Shown here: positions 22,652 to 29,863 of the stretch, piece after piece
Position numbering within the stretch: position 1 is the stretch's first letter
How the letters are laid out: each line of letters begins with the position of its first letter
Position numbers and translations under genes: made by a program
The notes under the pieces: generated by a model
Database searches by the model: none
What the model saw: only the letters and a program-made list of their open reading frames with translations
Told to the model about the DNA's origin: nothing
Assembly: GCF_024539815.1 (NCBI RefSeq)
Contig: NZ_JAHHIU010000124.1
Location: 1-42,796, forward strand
Direction of reading: 5' to 3'
DNA length: 42,796 nucleotides
Source of the DNA: Streptomyces hayashii
Lineage (GTDB): Bacteria; Actinomycetota; Actinomycetes; Streptomycetales; Streptomycetaceae

Positions 22652-24013
22652 TCAGGCCGAGGCCAGGGACAGCCCGGCATCCGTCGCGGCGTCGAAGCCG
22701 TCGTCGACAGCGACCACATCGCGGCCGGCGGCGTCGAGCAGAGAGGCGGCGATCGCCGCGCGCATCCCGCCCGCGCAGTGCACCCACACCGTCCCGTCCG
22801 GCACCTCGCCGATACGGCCGTGCAGCTCGTGGATCGGGATGTGGACCGAGCCCTCGATGTAGCCGCCCGCACGCTCCGAGTCCCGGCGCACGTCCAGAAC
22901 GACGACGTCGTCGCCGCGCTTACGGGTATCAGCGAGATCGGCGAAACGGGCGCGGGGGAAGGAGACGAGCTGCTCCCCCTCGCGGATCCAGCCGCCCGGG
23001 TCGCCGGTGGCGGCGGCCGGGCGATCGATGCCCACCCGCGCCAGCTCTCGCTGCGCGGCGGCGATCTGCTGCGGGGTATCGGCGAGCAGGGTGACGGGCC
23101 TGCCCCACGGCATCAGCCAGGCCAGGTAGGTGGCGAGCTTGCCCTCGCCCTCGAAGTTGAACGACCCGGCCACGTGCCCCTCGGCGAAGGCCGTGCGGCT
23201 GCGCAGGTCCACCACCCACTCACCCGCGGCCAGCCGGGAGGAGATCTCCTCGGCGTCCGCACGCCCCGGCGGGGTGAGGTCGACCGGCGCGGGGCCCGCG
23301 GCGTTGGCCGGGCCCATGTGCGCGTAGTAGGCGGGCACGTCGTCCAGCCCGGCGAGCATCTGGGCGACGAAGGTGTCCACGTCCAGGGTCAGCGCGTCGT
23401 TGGTCTCGCGTTCCTTGCCGATCGTGGTCGCGTCCCCCTCGGCCTGAGAGGAGGAGCAGAAGCTGCCGAACCCGTGGGTGGGCAGCACCGGCACCTCGTC
23501 GTCCAGCTCGTCGGCCAGCCGGTGGGCGGAGGCGTGCTGGGCGCGGGCCAGCTGCTCGGTCAGCCGCGGCTCGACCAGATCGGGGCGGCCGACGGTGCCG
23601 ATGAGCAGGGATCCGCCGGTGAACGCTGCCACACCCCGCCCGTCCTCGGTGAGGGCGTAGGAGGTGTGGTGGGGGGTGTGCCCGGGAGTAGCGATCGCGC
23701 GTAGCACCAGCCCCTCGTCGACCGTCACGGTGTCGCCGTCGGCGACGGCGGTGCGGGCGAAGGACACGCGCGCCCCAGCCGGCACCAGGTACTGCCCGCC
23801 GGTCACGCGGGCCAGCTCCAGACCGCCGGTGATGTAGTCGTTGTGCACGTGGGTCTCGGCCACGAAGGCGATGCGCACCCCGCGGCGCGCCGCTGCGGCA
23901 ATGACCTGGTCGATGTCCCGCGGCGGGTCTATGACCACCGCAGCACTGGGCCCGCCAACCAGGTAACTGCGATTGCCCAGGCCCTCGAACTCCAGGGTGT
24001 CGACGAAGAACAC
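22652..24013 (-). CDS. cstB: CstB-like persulfide dioxygenase-rhodanese
   Basis: A 453-residue three-part cytoplasmic enzyme. Residues 1-245 are a metallo-beta-lactamase fold of the persulfide dioxygenase type (ETHVHNDYITGG metal motif, ATPGHTPHHTSY, LPTHGFGSFCSSS with a Cys as in CstB). Residues ~255-345 are a rhodanese fold whose loop LLADTPQQ lacks the cysteine (pseudo-rhodanese). Residues ~360-450 are an active rhodanese with VHCAGGMRA. The order and length match Staphylococcus CstB (about 444 residues), which turns persulfides into thiosulfate. GTG at 24013 has GAGGAG nine bases upstream; the ATG at 24020 is out of frame. First gene of the operon, directly behind operator sites. Confidence 0.87.
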   Translation of the reverse strand: MFFVDTLEFEGLGNRSYLVGGPSAAVVIDPPRDIDQVIAAAARRGVRIAFVAETHVHNDYITGGLELARVTGGQYLVPAGARVSFARTAVADGDTVTVDEGLVLRAIATPGHTPHHTSYALTEDGRGVAAFTGGSLLIGTVGRPDLVEPRLTEQLARAQHASAHRLADELDDEVPVLPTHGFGSFCSSSQAEGDATTIGKERETNDALTLDVDTFVAQMLAGLDDVPAYYAHMGPANAAGPAPVDLTPPGRADAEEISSRLAAGEWVVDLRSRTAFAEGHVAGSFNFEGEGKLATYLAWLMPWGRPVTLLADTPQQIAAAQRELARVGIDRPAAATGDPGGWIREGEQLVSFPRARFADLADTRKRGDDVVVLDVRRDSERAGGYIEGSVHIPIHELHGRIGEVPDGTVWVHCAGGMRAAIAASLLDAAGRDVVAVDDGFDAATDAGLSLASA

Positions 24014-24037
24014 GGCTCATGACTCCTCTCGAACGAT

Positions 24038-24053
24038 GTACCCCGGGGGGTAT
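24038..24053. promoter_or_regulatory. CstR-type operator 2 (one mismatch)
   Basis: GTACCC-CGGG-GGGTAT keeps the 6-4-6 geometry with one base off symmetry. It lies 24 bases upstream of the CstB-like start codon, where bound repressor would block transcription initiation or the early transcript. Confidence 0.75.
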
Positions 24054-24074
24054 CTGACCCTCACACTAACAGCT

Positions 24075-24090
24075 ATACCCGGGGGGGTAT
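24075..24090. promoter_or_regulatory. CstR-type operator 3
   Basis: ATACCC-GGGG-GGGTAT, a perfect copy of the core seen at the regulator promoter. It sits about 60 bases upstream of the CstB-like gene, in the probable promoter. Confidence 0.85.
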
Positions 24091-24139
24091 TCCAGGGATC
24101 AAGAAGCGCCCCGTCGTGGCTTCGCTTGGCGCGCTCCGG

Positions 24140-24155
24140 ATACCCGCCGGGGTAT
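24140..24155. promoter_or_regulatory. CstR-type operator 4
   Basis: ATACCC-GCCG-GGGTAT, again perfect. It is on the far side of the divergent promoter, just ahead of the DUF302 frame, so it most likely controlled that gene. Confidence 0.82.
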
Positions 24156-24177
24156 AGAGGAATCAGTCGTTCCGCAC

Positions 24178-24435
24178 CTACCCGACAGTGCCCGTGATAC
24201 CTACGACCGCACCATCCGCTTGGCCGTCACCGACTTCGACGCCGCCACCGCCACCGCCACCGCCACAGTCCGCCAGGCCCTGGAGGCCGACCGCTCCCTC
24301 GGCCTGCTCCTGCCCTGCAACGTCGTCGTCGGCCGCGACGGCGACCACACGCTCGTCCAGACCCTCGGCCCGGGCACCATGGTCACCCTCACCGGCCTGG
24401 ACGCCCTCAAGCCCGTCGCCGACGAAGCCACCGCC
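24178..24435 (+). pseudogene. DUF302 protein with internal deletion
   Basis: The frame reads RTIRLAVTDFDAATATATA, TVRQALEADRSLGLLLPCNV, VVGRDGDHTLVQTLGPGTMV and TLTGLDALKPVADEATA, a DUF302 domain. The central segment that normally lies between the first helix (VRQAL...) and the EADRSLGLLLPCNVVV strand is absent; the two halves are joined in frame. No start codon is found in this frame upstream; a GTG at 24188 is in another frame. After DEATA the frame runs into an unrelated hydrolase fragment. DUF302 proteins often accompany CsoR/CstR-type sulfur loci, as here. Probably inactive. Confidence 0.7.
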
Positions 24436-24607
24436 GTCAGTGGAGGCCTCGACACGTACGAATCGGACTGGGTGGCATCGGCCCTCGCCGCCCGCGGCCT
24501 CCCCGTTCTCGCGCTCGACCACCGCAAGGCACTGCACGGTGTGCGCTATCCCGTACCGCGGGACGACGTCCTGGCGGGCTGGCACTGGGCCGTGAAGCAG
24601 CCGGAAC
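24436..24607 (+). pseudogene. Alpha/beta-hydrolase (esterase) fragment
   Basis: In frame with the DUF302 remnant, about 55 codons read GGLDTYESDWVASALAARGL, PVLALDHRKALHGVRYPVPR and DDVLAGWHWAVKQPERL. This is the stretch of HSL/lipase-type hydrolases leading to the nucleophile elbow (D-x-R/H-x-A-x-x-x-x-P, then W-x-x-x-H/Q-x-E-x-L). The oxyanion HGG motif before it and the G-x-S-x-G after it are both gone. Confidence 0.55.
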
Positions 24608-25012
24608 GGCTACCGGGCCTACGATGGCGGTCGCGCCGCCCCTCTTCTCCCGTTCGGGCACGGTCTGTCGTACACCACCTGGGACAACCAGGACGTGGTC
24701 GTTTCCCGCGACATGGCCCACGGACTCACCATCCACGTCACCGTCCGCAACTCCGACGCCCGGCCGGGGCGGGAGGTCGTCCAGGTCTACCTGGAACCGG
24801 CCGACGGTTCCGAGCCGCCTCGCCTGGTCGGCTTCTCCACCGTCGAGGCGGGCCCGATCGAGGCGGTCATCGCCGCCGTCACCGTGCCGGCGCGGGCTCT
24901 CGCCACCTGGACCGGCGAAGGCCGGGCCGCGCGCACGGGAGGACATCGACTGCCAGTGGGGCGCTCGTCGGCGGACATCCGGCTCACGGCCGCCGTCCCG
25001 CGGCCCTCGTGA
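24608..25012 (+). pseudogene. GH3 beta-glucosidase C-terminal fragment
   Basis: The frame reads GYRAYDGGRAAPLLPFGHGL, SYTTW and then a fibronectin-III-like domain (LTIHVTVRNSDARPGREVVQ, VYLEPADGSEPPRLVGFSTV, ADIRLTAAV) to a stop. This is the C-terminus of GH3 beta-glucosidases, in which GxxxxPFGHGLSYT is the hallmark. The catalytic TIM barrel is missing. In intact loci such an enzyme is often followed by a TetR gene, as is the case here at 25068, so the pair was probably inherited together before the enzyme was cut. Confidence 0.72.
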
Positions 25013-25067
25013 TCGCGACAGGCGCCCCATTGGCAGGATGCAGCCATGGCTGAAGTAACGTCTGAGC

Positions 25068-25703
25068 GTGAGCACACCTCGTAAGCCAAGGGGCCCTTAC
25101 CGCAAAGGCATCGAGCGCCGGGAGCAGATCCTGCGGGCGGCTCTGGACGTCTTCAGCGAGCACGGCGAGCGCGGCGCATCACTGAAGGAGATCGCCGACC
25201 GCGCGGGCATGTCGCAGGCGGGCGTGCTGCACTACTTCGACTCCCGCGAGGACCTGCTCCTGGCCGTGCTCGCCCAGCGGGACGCCCTGGACACCGAGGC
25301 GACCGCCGATGTGACGTCGCCCGGCGACGCCGTCGCCCGAACCGCGGCCCACAACACCCGGCAGCGGGGTCTGGTGGACCTGTTCGTGACCCTGTCCGCC
25401 GCCGCATCGGACCCGGAGCACCCCGCCCACGCGTTCTTCACCCGGCGGTACACGGACCTGACGGAGCGTATCGAGATCGGTCTGCGCACGGCCCAGGAGC
25501 GGGGCGAGATCCGCACGGACGTCAGATCCGACCAGATGGCACGCATGTTGCTCGCCCTGTCGGACGGGCTTCAGGTGCAGTGGCTGCTGGACCCGAGCGT
25601 CGACATGGCGGAAACCCTCGAAGCGTTCAACCGGATGTGCCTGGGAGAGACGGCCGAAGGGGACGGAGACGCCCAGCATGCGACTCCCCGCGATCCGGGC
25701 TGA
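25068..25703 (+). CDS. TetR-family transcriptional regulator
   Basis: A 211-residue regulator. The helix-turn-helix lies at residues 18-62 (REQILRAALDVFSEHGERGA, SLKEIADRAGMSQAGVLHYF, DSREDLLLAVL); the rest is the TetR_C ligand pocket (HAFFTRRYTDLTERIEIGLR, MARMLLALSDGLQVQWLLDP). It opens with a basic PRKPRGPYRKG tail. The GTG at 25068 is the natural start; no strong ribosome site is visible, so it could be read leaderless or nearly so. Its likely target, the GH3 glucosidase just upstream, survives only as a fragment, so its present target is unknown. Confidence 0.85.
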   Translation: MSTPRKPRGPYRKGIERREQILRAALDVFSEHGERGASLKEIADRAGMSQAGVLHYFDSREDLLLAVLAQRDALDTEATADVTSPGDAVARTAAHNTRQRGLVDLFVTLSAAASDPEHPAHAFFTRRYTDLTERIEIGLRTAQERGEIRTDVRSDQMARMLLALSDGLQVQWLLDPSVDMAETLEAFNRMCLGETAEGDGDAQHATPRDPG

Positions 25704-25750
25704 AGCTTGCGCGCTCTCCGCACACCCAGCGCAGGAGGGCCGACGCGAAA

Positions 25751-25801
25751 CGTCACGAAGGATGCAGCGCTCTGGTCACCGGCGGTGGCTCGGGAATCGG
25801 G
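25751..25801 (+). pseudogene. SDR N-terminal scrap
   Basis: Seventeen codons, RHEGCSALVTGGGSGIG, give the cofactor-binding TGxxxGIG start of a short-chain dehydrogenase. Everything after it is lost. The piece is short, but the motif is specific. Confidence 0.45.
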
Positions 25802-25892
25802 CATCCACCGTGCGGTGCGGCCTGGCCGGACTGGTCGTCAGCTTGCGCCTACCGCCGCACAGGCGGCAGCGGCTGAACCCGACCGTTCCCCG

Positions 25893-26262
25893 AGCCTCGC
25901 CCTCGACCGCTACTACGACCAGCGCCCCACCTGGCACCACTGCGGCACCAAGGGTCCTCGTGGGCTTCGATCCACGGGGTACAGGCTCCAGCAGCCCCCT
26001 GAACTGCGGCCTCACCACGAACGAGCTGAACCGGCCCCGCGCGCGTACACCACGAAGTCCTTCCGCAAGGACACCGCTCTCGCCCGCAGCTTCGCCGCGA
26101 GGTGCGCCGCCCGGGACCGCGCCCGGCTGCCGCATCCGACCACCCGTGACACCGCCCGGGACATGGACGTCATCCGCGGCGTCCTGGGTGAGAAGGGGAT
26201 CTCGTATTACGGCCTGTCCTACGGCACCTACCTCGGCGCCGCCTACACCCAGCTCTGCCCGG
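25893..26262 (+). pseudogene. Tripeptidyl-aminopeptidase-type hydrolase fragment
   Basis: Pieces in two frames match the N-terminal part of secreted TAP-family alpha/beta hydrolases: LALDRYYDQRPTWHHCGTK; then VGFDPRGTGSSSPLNCGLTT; then AYTTKSFRKDTALARSFAAR, RDMDVIRGVLGEKGISYYGL and SYGTYLGAAYTQL. The G-x-S-x-G nucleophile elbow (GLSYGTYLG) is present, but the cap, the catalytic Asp/His half, the signal peptide and an internal part are gone. It is cut by the IS5 end at 26279. Confidence 0.65.
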
Positions 26263-26278
26263 CCTGCAGCGACCGCAG

Positions 26279-26374
26279 CGTCAGAAACAAGATCAGCACG
26301 CACGCCTGACACCCTGCCGACCAAGATCGTCGAGCACAAGACCCGCAGCACAACTCATTTTGAAACGCTCAGTA
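26279..26374 (-). mobile_element. IS5-type element end, copy A
   Basis: These 96 bases differ at only about five positions from 29360-29455. Read on the minus strand they contain the element's outer end (TGAAACG-N-TCAGTA on the plus strand) and the first codons of the transposase (VRADLV). The rest of the element is missing. It forms the end of the TAP-type hydrolase fragment. Confidence 0.7.
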
Positions 26375-26437
26375 AACCGACAAGCGCCAAACGGCGGGTC
26401 GTGAGAGGGTGCGGTTCGATCCGGGACAGGGGGAACC

Positions 26438-27031
26438 GTGGGACTGATCTACGGCTACGACATCTATCTGCGTCCTCGGAACGTCGCCAGGGCGTTGGCC
26501 AATCTGGCCGAGCTGGCGCCACCGGCACGTGCCGTGCCGCCGCTTGAGATCACCCTGCCCGGCGGTGACCGGCTCGTCCTCCCGTTCACGTCGCATTTCA
26601 AGAGCGAGCCGGTCGACTGCTCCATGAGCAGCACGCTCGCGCTCGACATGTCCCTCATGTTCGACGTCGATGACGCACTGCGCGAGTACGCGCAGACGAA
26701 CGGCCCCGAGACGGACGGGCGCATCCAAATCGGGTACATCTACGCGACGATCCGGTTCGAGTCCCTCCTGCACCCCGGCTACACGTCGGTGGAGTGCTGG
26801 GCAGCGACGTCGGGGATGAGCCGCTTGTTCGCGCGGTCGGCCAACATCAGGAAGGTGTTCACCGACCTCACCGCCGACAGCGGCGGAGTGTGCTGCCTGT
26901 TCGACACTGGCGACGGCGCTCCCGAGCAAGTGTGCTGGCTCAACGGTGAACCCACCCAGGAGATGGTTTCCGGTCCCCGCTTCCCAGATCTGCGGGCACT
27001 CGTGGCGACTTGGTCCGACCCCGGGAAGTGA
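26438..27031 (+). CDS. Conserved hypothetical protein (YDIYLRPRNV type)
   Basis: A 197-residue cytoplasmic protein of unknown function, starting GLIYGYDIYLRPRNVARALA. It is mixed alpha/beta, rich in acidic residues and aromatic strands (RIQIGYIYATIRFE, VECWAATSGMSRLF), with the end GPRFPDLRALVATW. Paralogous proteins with a YD-x-x-L-x-PRNVA opening occur in Streptomyces, frequently in accessory regions. No signal peptide or membrane segment is seen. GTG at 26438 is preceded by GGGGGA. The gene stands alone between the IS5 end and the convergent LuxR gene. Confidence 0.7.
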   Translation: MGLIYGYDIYLRPRNVARALANLAELAPPARAVPPLEITLPGGDRLVLPFTSHFKSEPVDCSMSSTLALDMSLMFDVDDALREYAQTNGPETDGRIQIGYIYATIRFESLLHPGYTSVECWAATSGMSRLFARSANIRKVFTDLTADSGGVCCLFDTGDGAPEQVCWLNGEPTQEMVSGPRFPDLRALVATWSDPGK

Positions 27032-27247
27032 GCATCGATACTTCCCCTACGGGGCCACAAGATCACGTCACGAGCTTTTTGCGCGCACAAGATCAATCAC
27101 GAGTCGCCGTGTTCCCGCGCGACGAGTCGGTACGGTCCGTGCGGGCAAGTCGCCGTGGATCGTGCCCGGATGAGCCGCACAACCGTGGGATCCACTGCCG
27201 TCGAAGCGCGTTTGCGTTCTGCACGACCGGGCGGCCGCTCCCGAGGG

Positions 27248-28348
27248 TCACAGTGAGAGACTTGCGACCAGTTCTTCGCGACTGTTGACTCCGGTTTTCC
27301 GATACACGGACTTCAGGTGATCATTCACCGTATGCAAGGAGATGTTCAGACTCCGAGCGATCTGCTTGACGGCCGCCCCATCGAGAGCACGTTCAATGAC
27401 TGTCTGCTCTCTGGCGGTGATTCTATACAGGACGGCAGCCGCAGGCAACAGGACATCGGAGGAGGCGGGTTGAACAGTCACCGCAATGCTGCCGGAAAGC
27501 GTTTCACCGAGCGGTTGGGCCTGTAGTACGAGCCAACCGTCGGGGCCAGGTACGCGACTCAGTGCCTGCCTCCCCGGATGGCGCGCAGCCAGAGCGATAT
27601 TCCAGACGTGCGCGAACAACTCCTCGTCGTCGACCGTCGCGTTCTTCGGTGCGAGCCGGCTCACCCACTCGCGACCCGTCCCGGTCACAGCGCTTATGGT
27701 GTCATGTCTGTCGATCAGCACCACGCCCGGCGCAGGCGCGTTGCGGACGGGGCGCAGGAATCGACTTGCAACATACTGCCTCAACGCTGCGGCCAGAATT
27801 CCGGAGAGCTGCGTGGCATGTCTGCATTCGGCCATGGTGAAAGGCCTGCCACCCCTTTCCCTCAGCAGGACCAGGACCCCCCATGCCCTGCCGCCGAGCG
27901 TGAGCGCGATCCGCATCTCACCGCCTACGTCCGTCGCTTTCATGATGTCTTCGTGTTCGACACTGATGCTTCGTGACCTCCGGGGGGTTCGCGACGCGAG
28001 AACGGCGACGGAGCGGGAACTGCCCATCATGCTGGTCACCGTGTGCCGCTCCAGGCCCAGGATCTCCTCGGTCTCCAGTGCGCGGTAGAAAGCAGCCCCG
28101 TAGCCATGTTCCTTCGCCAGGAAACATGCCGCTCCCGTGAGTGGGTCGATGCCTCTCAGCATGTATCCGTCATGCGGGAGAAGCCGATTTACCCACTGAG
28201 AAATGACCATCCCCAGGTCTGCGATGGTGGCCGTTTCCGCGGTGGCCACCGAAAGGGAATGGGGGACGGACGCCGGATGGGACTCCACGGCACCAGCGTG
28301 GATCGGCGCCTTGCGCCGATCCAGCCATCTGAGGATGTTGTCCGACAC
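27248..28348 (-). CDS. LuxR-family regulator with GAF-like domain
   Basis: A 366-residue regulator. The N-terminal region has a GAF-like sensor part (VISQWVNRLLPHDGYMLRGI, DVGGEMRIALTLGGRAWGVL, FTMAECRHATQLSGILAAAL). A middle segment (APGVVLIDRHDTISAVTGTG) resembles a short PAS. The C-terminal helix-turn-helix is clear: YRITAREQTVIERALDGAAV, KQIARSLNISLHTVNDHLKS, VYRKTGVNSREELVA. It has no receiver domain, so it senses a ligand or state directly. It lies upstream of no obvious partner on its strand; the secreted protein at 28475 is transcribed toward it and could be a target. Confidence 0.85.
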   Translation of the reverse strand: MSDNILRWLDRRKAPIHAGAVESHPASVPHSLSVATAETATIADLGMVISQWVNRLLPHDGYMLRGIDPLTGAACFLAKEHGYGAAFYRALETEEILGLERHTVTSMMGSSRSVAVLASRTPRRSRSISVEHEDIMKATDVGGEMRIALTLGGRAWGVLVLLRERGGRPFTMAECRHATQLSGILAAALRQYVASRFLRPVRNAPAPGVVLIDRHDTISAVTGTGREWVSRLAPKNATVDDEELFAHVWNIALAARHPGRQALSRVPGPDGWLVLQAQPLGETLSGSIAVTVQPASSDVLLPAAAVLYRITAREQTVIERALDGAAVKQIARSLNISLHTVNDHLKSVYRKTGVNSREELVASLSL

Positions 28349-28474
28349 TGAAGCTTTTCTTGACGCATTTTCGACCCCCGAAAATGGAAGTGGGGGTCTC
28401 AGTTCCCGTTCTCAGCGCCAAGACGTCCGCCCGCGGGAGCCCTGAGGTCCCCGCCAGAGAGCCTCACTTCGTCG

Positions 28475-28849
28475 TCAGCACTCCGGAATGGTTCCCTCGT
28501 GGAATGCTTCGTTCCCGTCCACGTACGCACCGTACGTCCATCCCTCGACGAACAACTCCTGCCCTGTGGTGGCGGTGTAGCGCTCGGACAACGTGTGATA
28601 CCACACGTTTCCACGGTTGTTTATATTGTCGCCACGACCCCAGCAGTCGGCGACGATGGAGTCCCCGGCCCGGAGATCCAGAACTCCCACCTTTCCGTCG
28701 CGCGTATGAGGCTTCTTGTAGACGCTCGGCCCGAAGTCCGTGGTAACCGGAATCGCCGCTGCTGCGGACGCGCCGCCCGTCGCCAGCACCAGGGCGCCGG
28801 CGCTCAATGCCGCCACAACGACACCGCGACGCCATATGCCACATCTCAT
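28475..28849 (-). CDS. Small secreted SH3-like protein
   Basis: A 124-residue exported protein. Residues 1-30 form a Sec signal peptide (RCGIWRRG, then VVVAALSAGALVLATGGASA). The mature part, SVYKKPHTRDGKVGVLDLRA then GDSIVADCWGRGDNINNRGN and VWYHTLSERY, follows the strand order and the N-x-x-x-x-WY feature of bacterial SH3-type domains, which bind peptidoglycan stems or form part of secreted factors. Two cysteines (near 69 and 124). ATG at 28849 has GAGAGA upstream. The function is unknown. Confidence 0.75.
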   Translation of the reverse strand: MRCGIWRRGVVVAALSAGALVLATGGASAAAAIPVTTDFGPSVYKKPHTRDGKVGVLDLRAGDSIVADCWGRGDNINNRGNVWYHTLSERYTATTGQELFVEGWTYGAYVDGNEAFHEGTIPEC

Positions 28850-29102
28850 CGTCGTCTCTCCCTCTCCCGAACAGTACTGCTGTGGTGTGCTGCCTTTCGG
28901 AACTCGCCTTGGAGCATGCCCGGACGCGAAGGACGTCTGTATCCCCAGAACTTGGGGTGCCGAAGCTGCGACCGCAGTGGACAGGCATGGCCATGCAGTG
29001 GACTGAGAGAGTGTCTGACGTGACCGCGTTTCGCGGCTTCTTCCAGGACGTCAGGGCGACTTCGGCCACGGCTGACCCTCGGCTCTGCCCACGGTGGCGG
29101 GA

Positions 29103-29420
29103 TCACGTACGCGATCTCAGCAGCGCGGCGTGCAGGCGTGGCCAGACGCCGGCCCCGGTCCAGTCCCGCAGCCGGCGCCAGGCCGTCACCCCGGAGCAGC
29201 CCACGGTCTCCGCCGGGACGTCGCGCCAGGCCACACCGGTCCGCAGCACGTACATCACACCGGCGAGTGCCGCACGGTCCGGAACACGCAACCGCCCGGG
29301 ATGGCGGTGACGCCGTTCAGGAGCAGGCGGCAGCAACGGAGCAACCCCCTCCCACAGGTCGTCAGGAACAAGATCAGCACGCACGCCTGACACCCTGCCG
29401 ACCAAGATCGTCGAGCACAT
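29103..29420 (-). pseudogene. IS5-family transposase N-terminal part
   Basis: VRADLVPDDLWEGVAPLLPP, APERRHRHPGRLRVPDRAAL, AGVMYVLRTGVAWRDVPAET, VGCSGVTAWRRLRDWTGAGV and WPRLHAALL form a clean, unmutated start of an IS5-group transposase. It ends at a stop after about 100 codons, before the catalytic Asp region, so the element is truncated rather than frameshifted. The likely start is the GTG of VRADLV; the frame opens a little earlier at 29420. Confidence 0.8.
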
Positions 29421-29455
29421 GACCCGCAGCGCAACTCATGTTGAAACGATCAGTA
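29360..29455 (-). mobile_element. IS5-type element end, copy B
   Basis: This 96-base segment is the twin of 26279-26374 in the same orientation and is continuous with the transposase start above. The outer tip reads TGAAACG-N-TCAGTA on the plus strand. Confidence 0.72.
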
Positions 29456-29863
29456 CGGCGACTCGAAGGGATGACCATCCGTCCTGATCGGAGATCACGA
29501 CCGCCCACTCCAAGGCTTGTCGAGCGCCGAAGCAGGTCAACAAGCTGATCGCTGCCTCCGCAGCTGCGCGCACGCCTCCGCCCGCCTGAAAACCGGTGCA
29601 TCCCCACCGGACCACGGCTCCCGACGAGTTGCCCGATGATGATGGTGCTGCTGCGGACGGACCTGCTCGTGCGGACGAACACCGAAGCAACCTGCTGACC
29701 GTCAGAGCATCACGGGCTACGGCAATCGCCCTCGACCAGCGCAAGTACGGGACCACCGCTCCGACTTGCTCAGCACCGGTGACCTGCGGTTTCGAACCCT
29801 ACGAATTCTTCAATGGCATCAACAGGGCGTGAGGTGAGCTCTTTTCCAGGCAGCAGGTGCAGG
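29456..29863. other. Intergenic, no gene seen
   Basis: About 400 bases between the IS5 end and the glycosidase stop. Frames on both strands are short or low in information (a 78-codon plus frame at 29596 has no ribosome site and no family resemblance). No clear terminator stem is visible after the glycosidase. Confidence 0.35.

Noticed and set aside
23220..24020. ATG at 24020 as the start of the CstB-like gene
   Set aside because: It opens a different frame without MBL motifs; the GTG at 24013 gives the complete enzyme and has a better ribosome-site distance.
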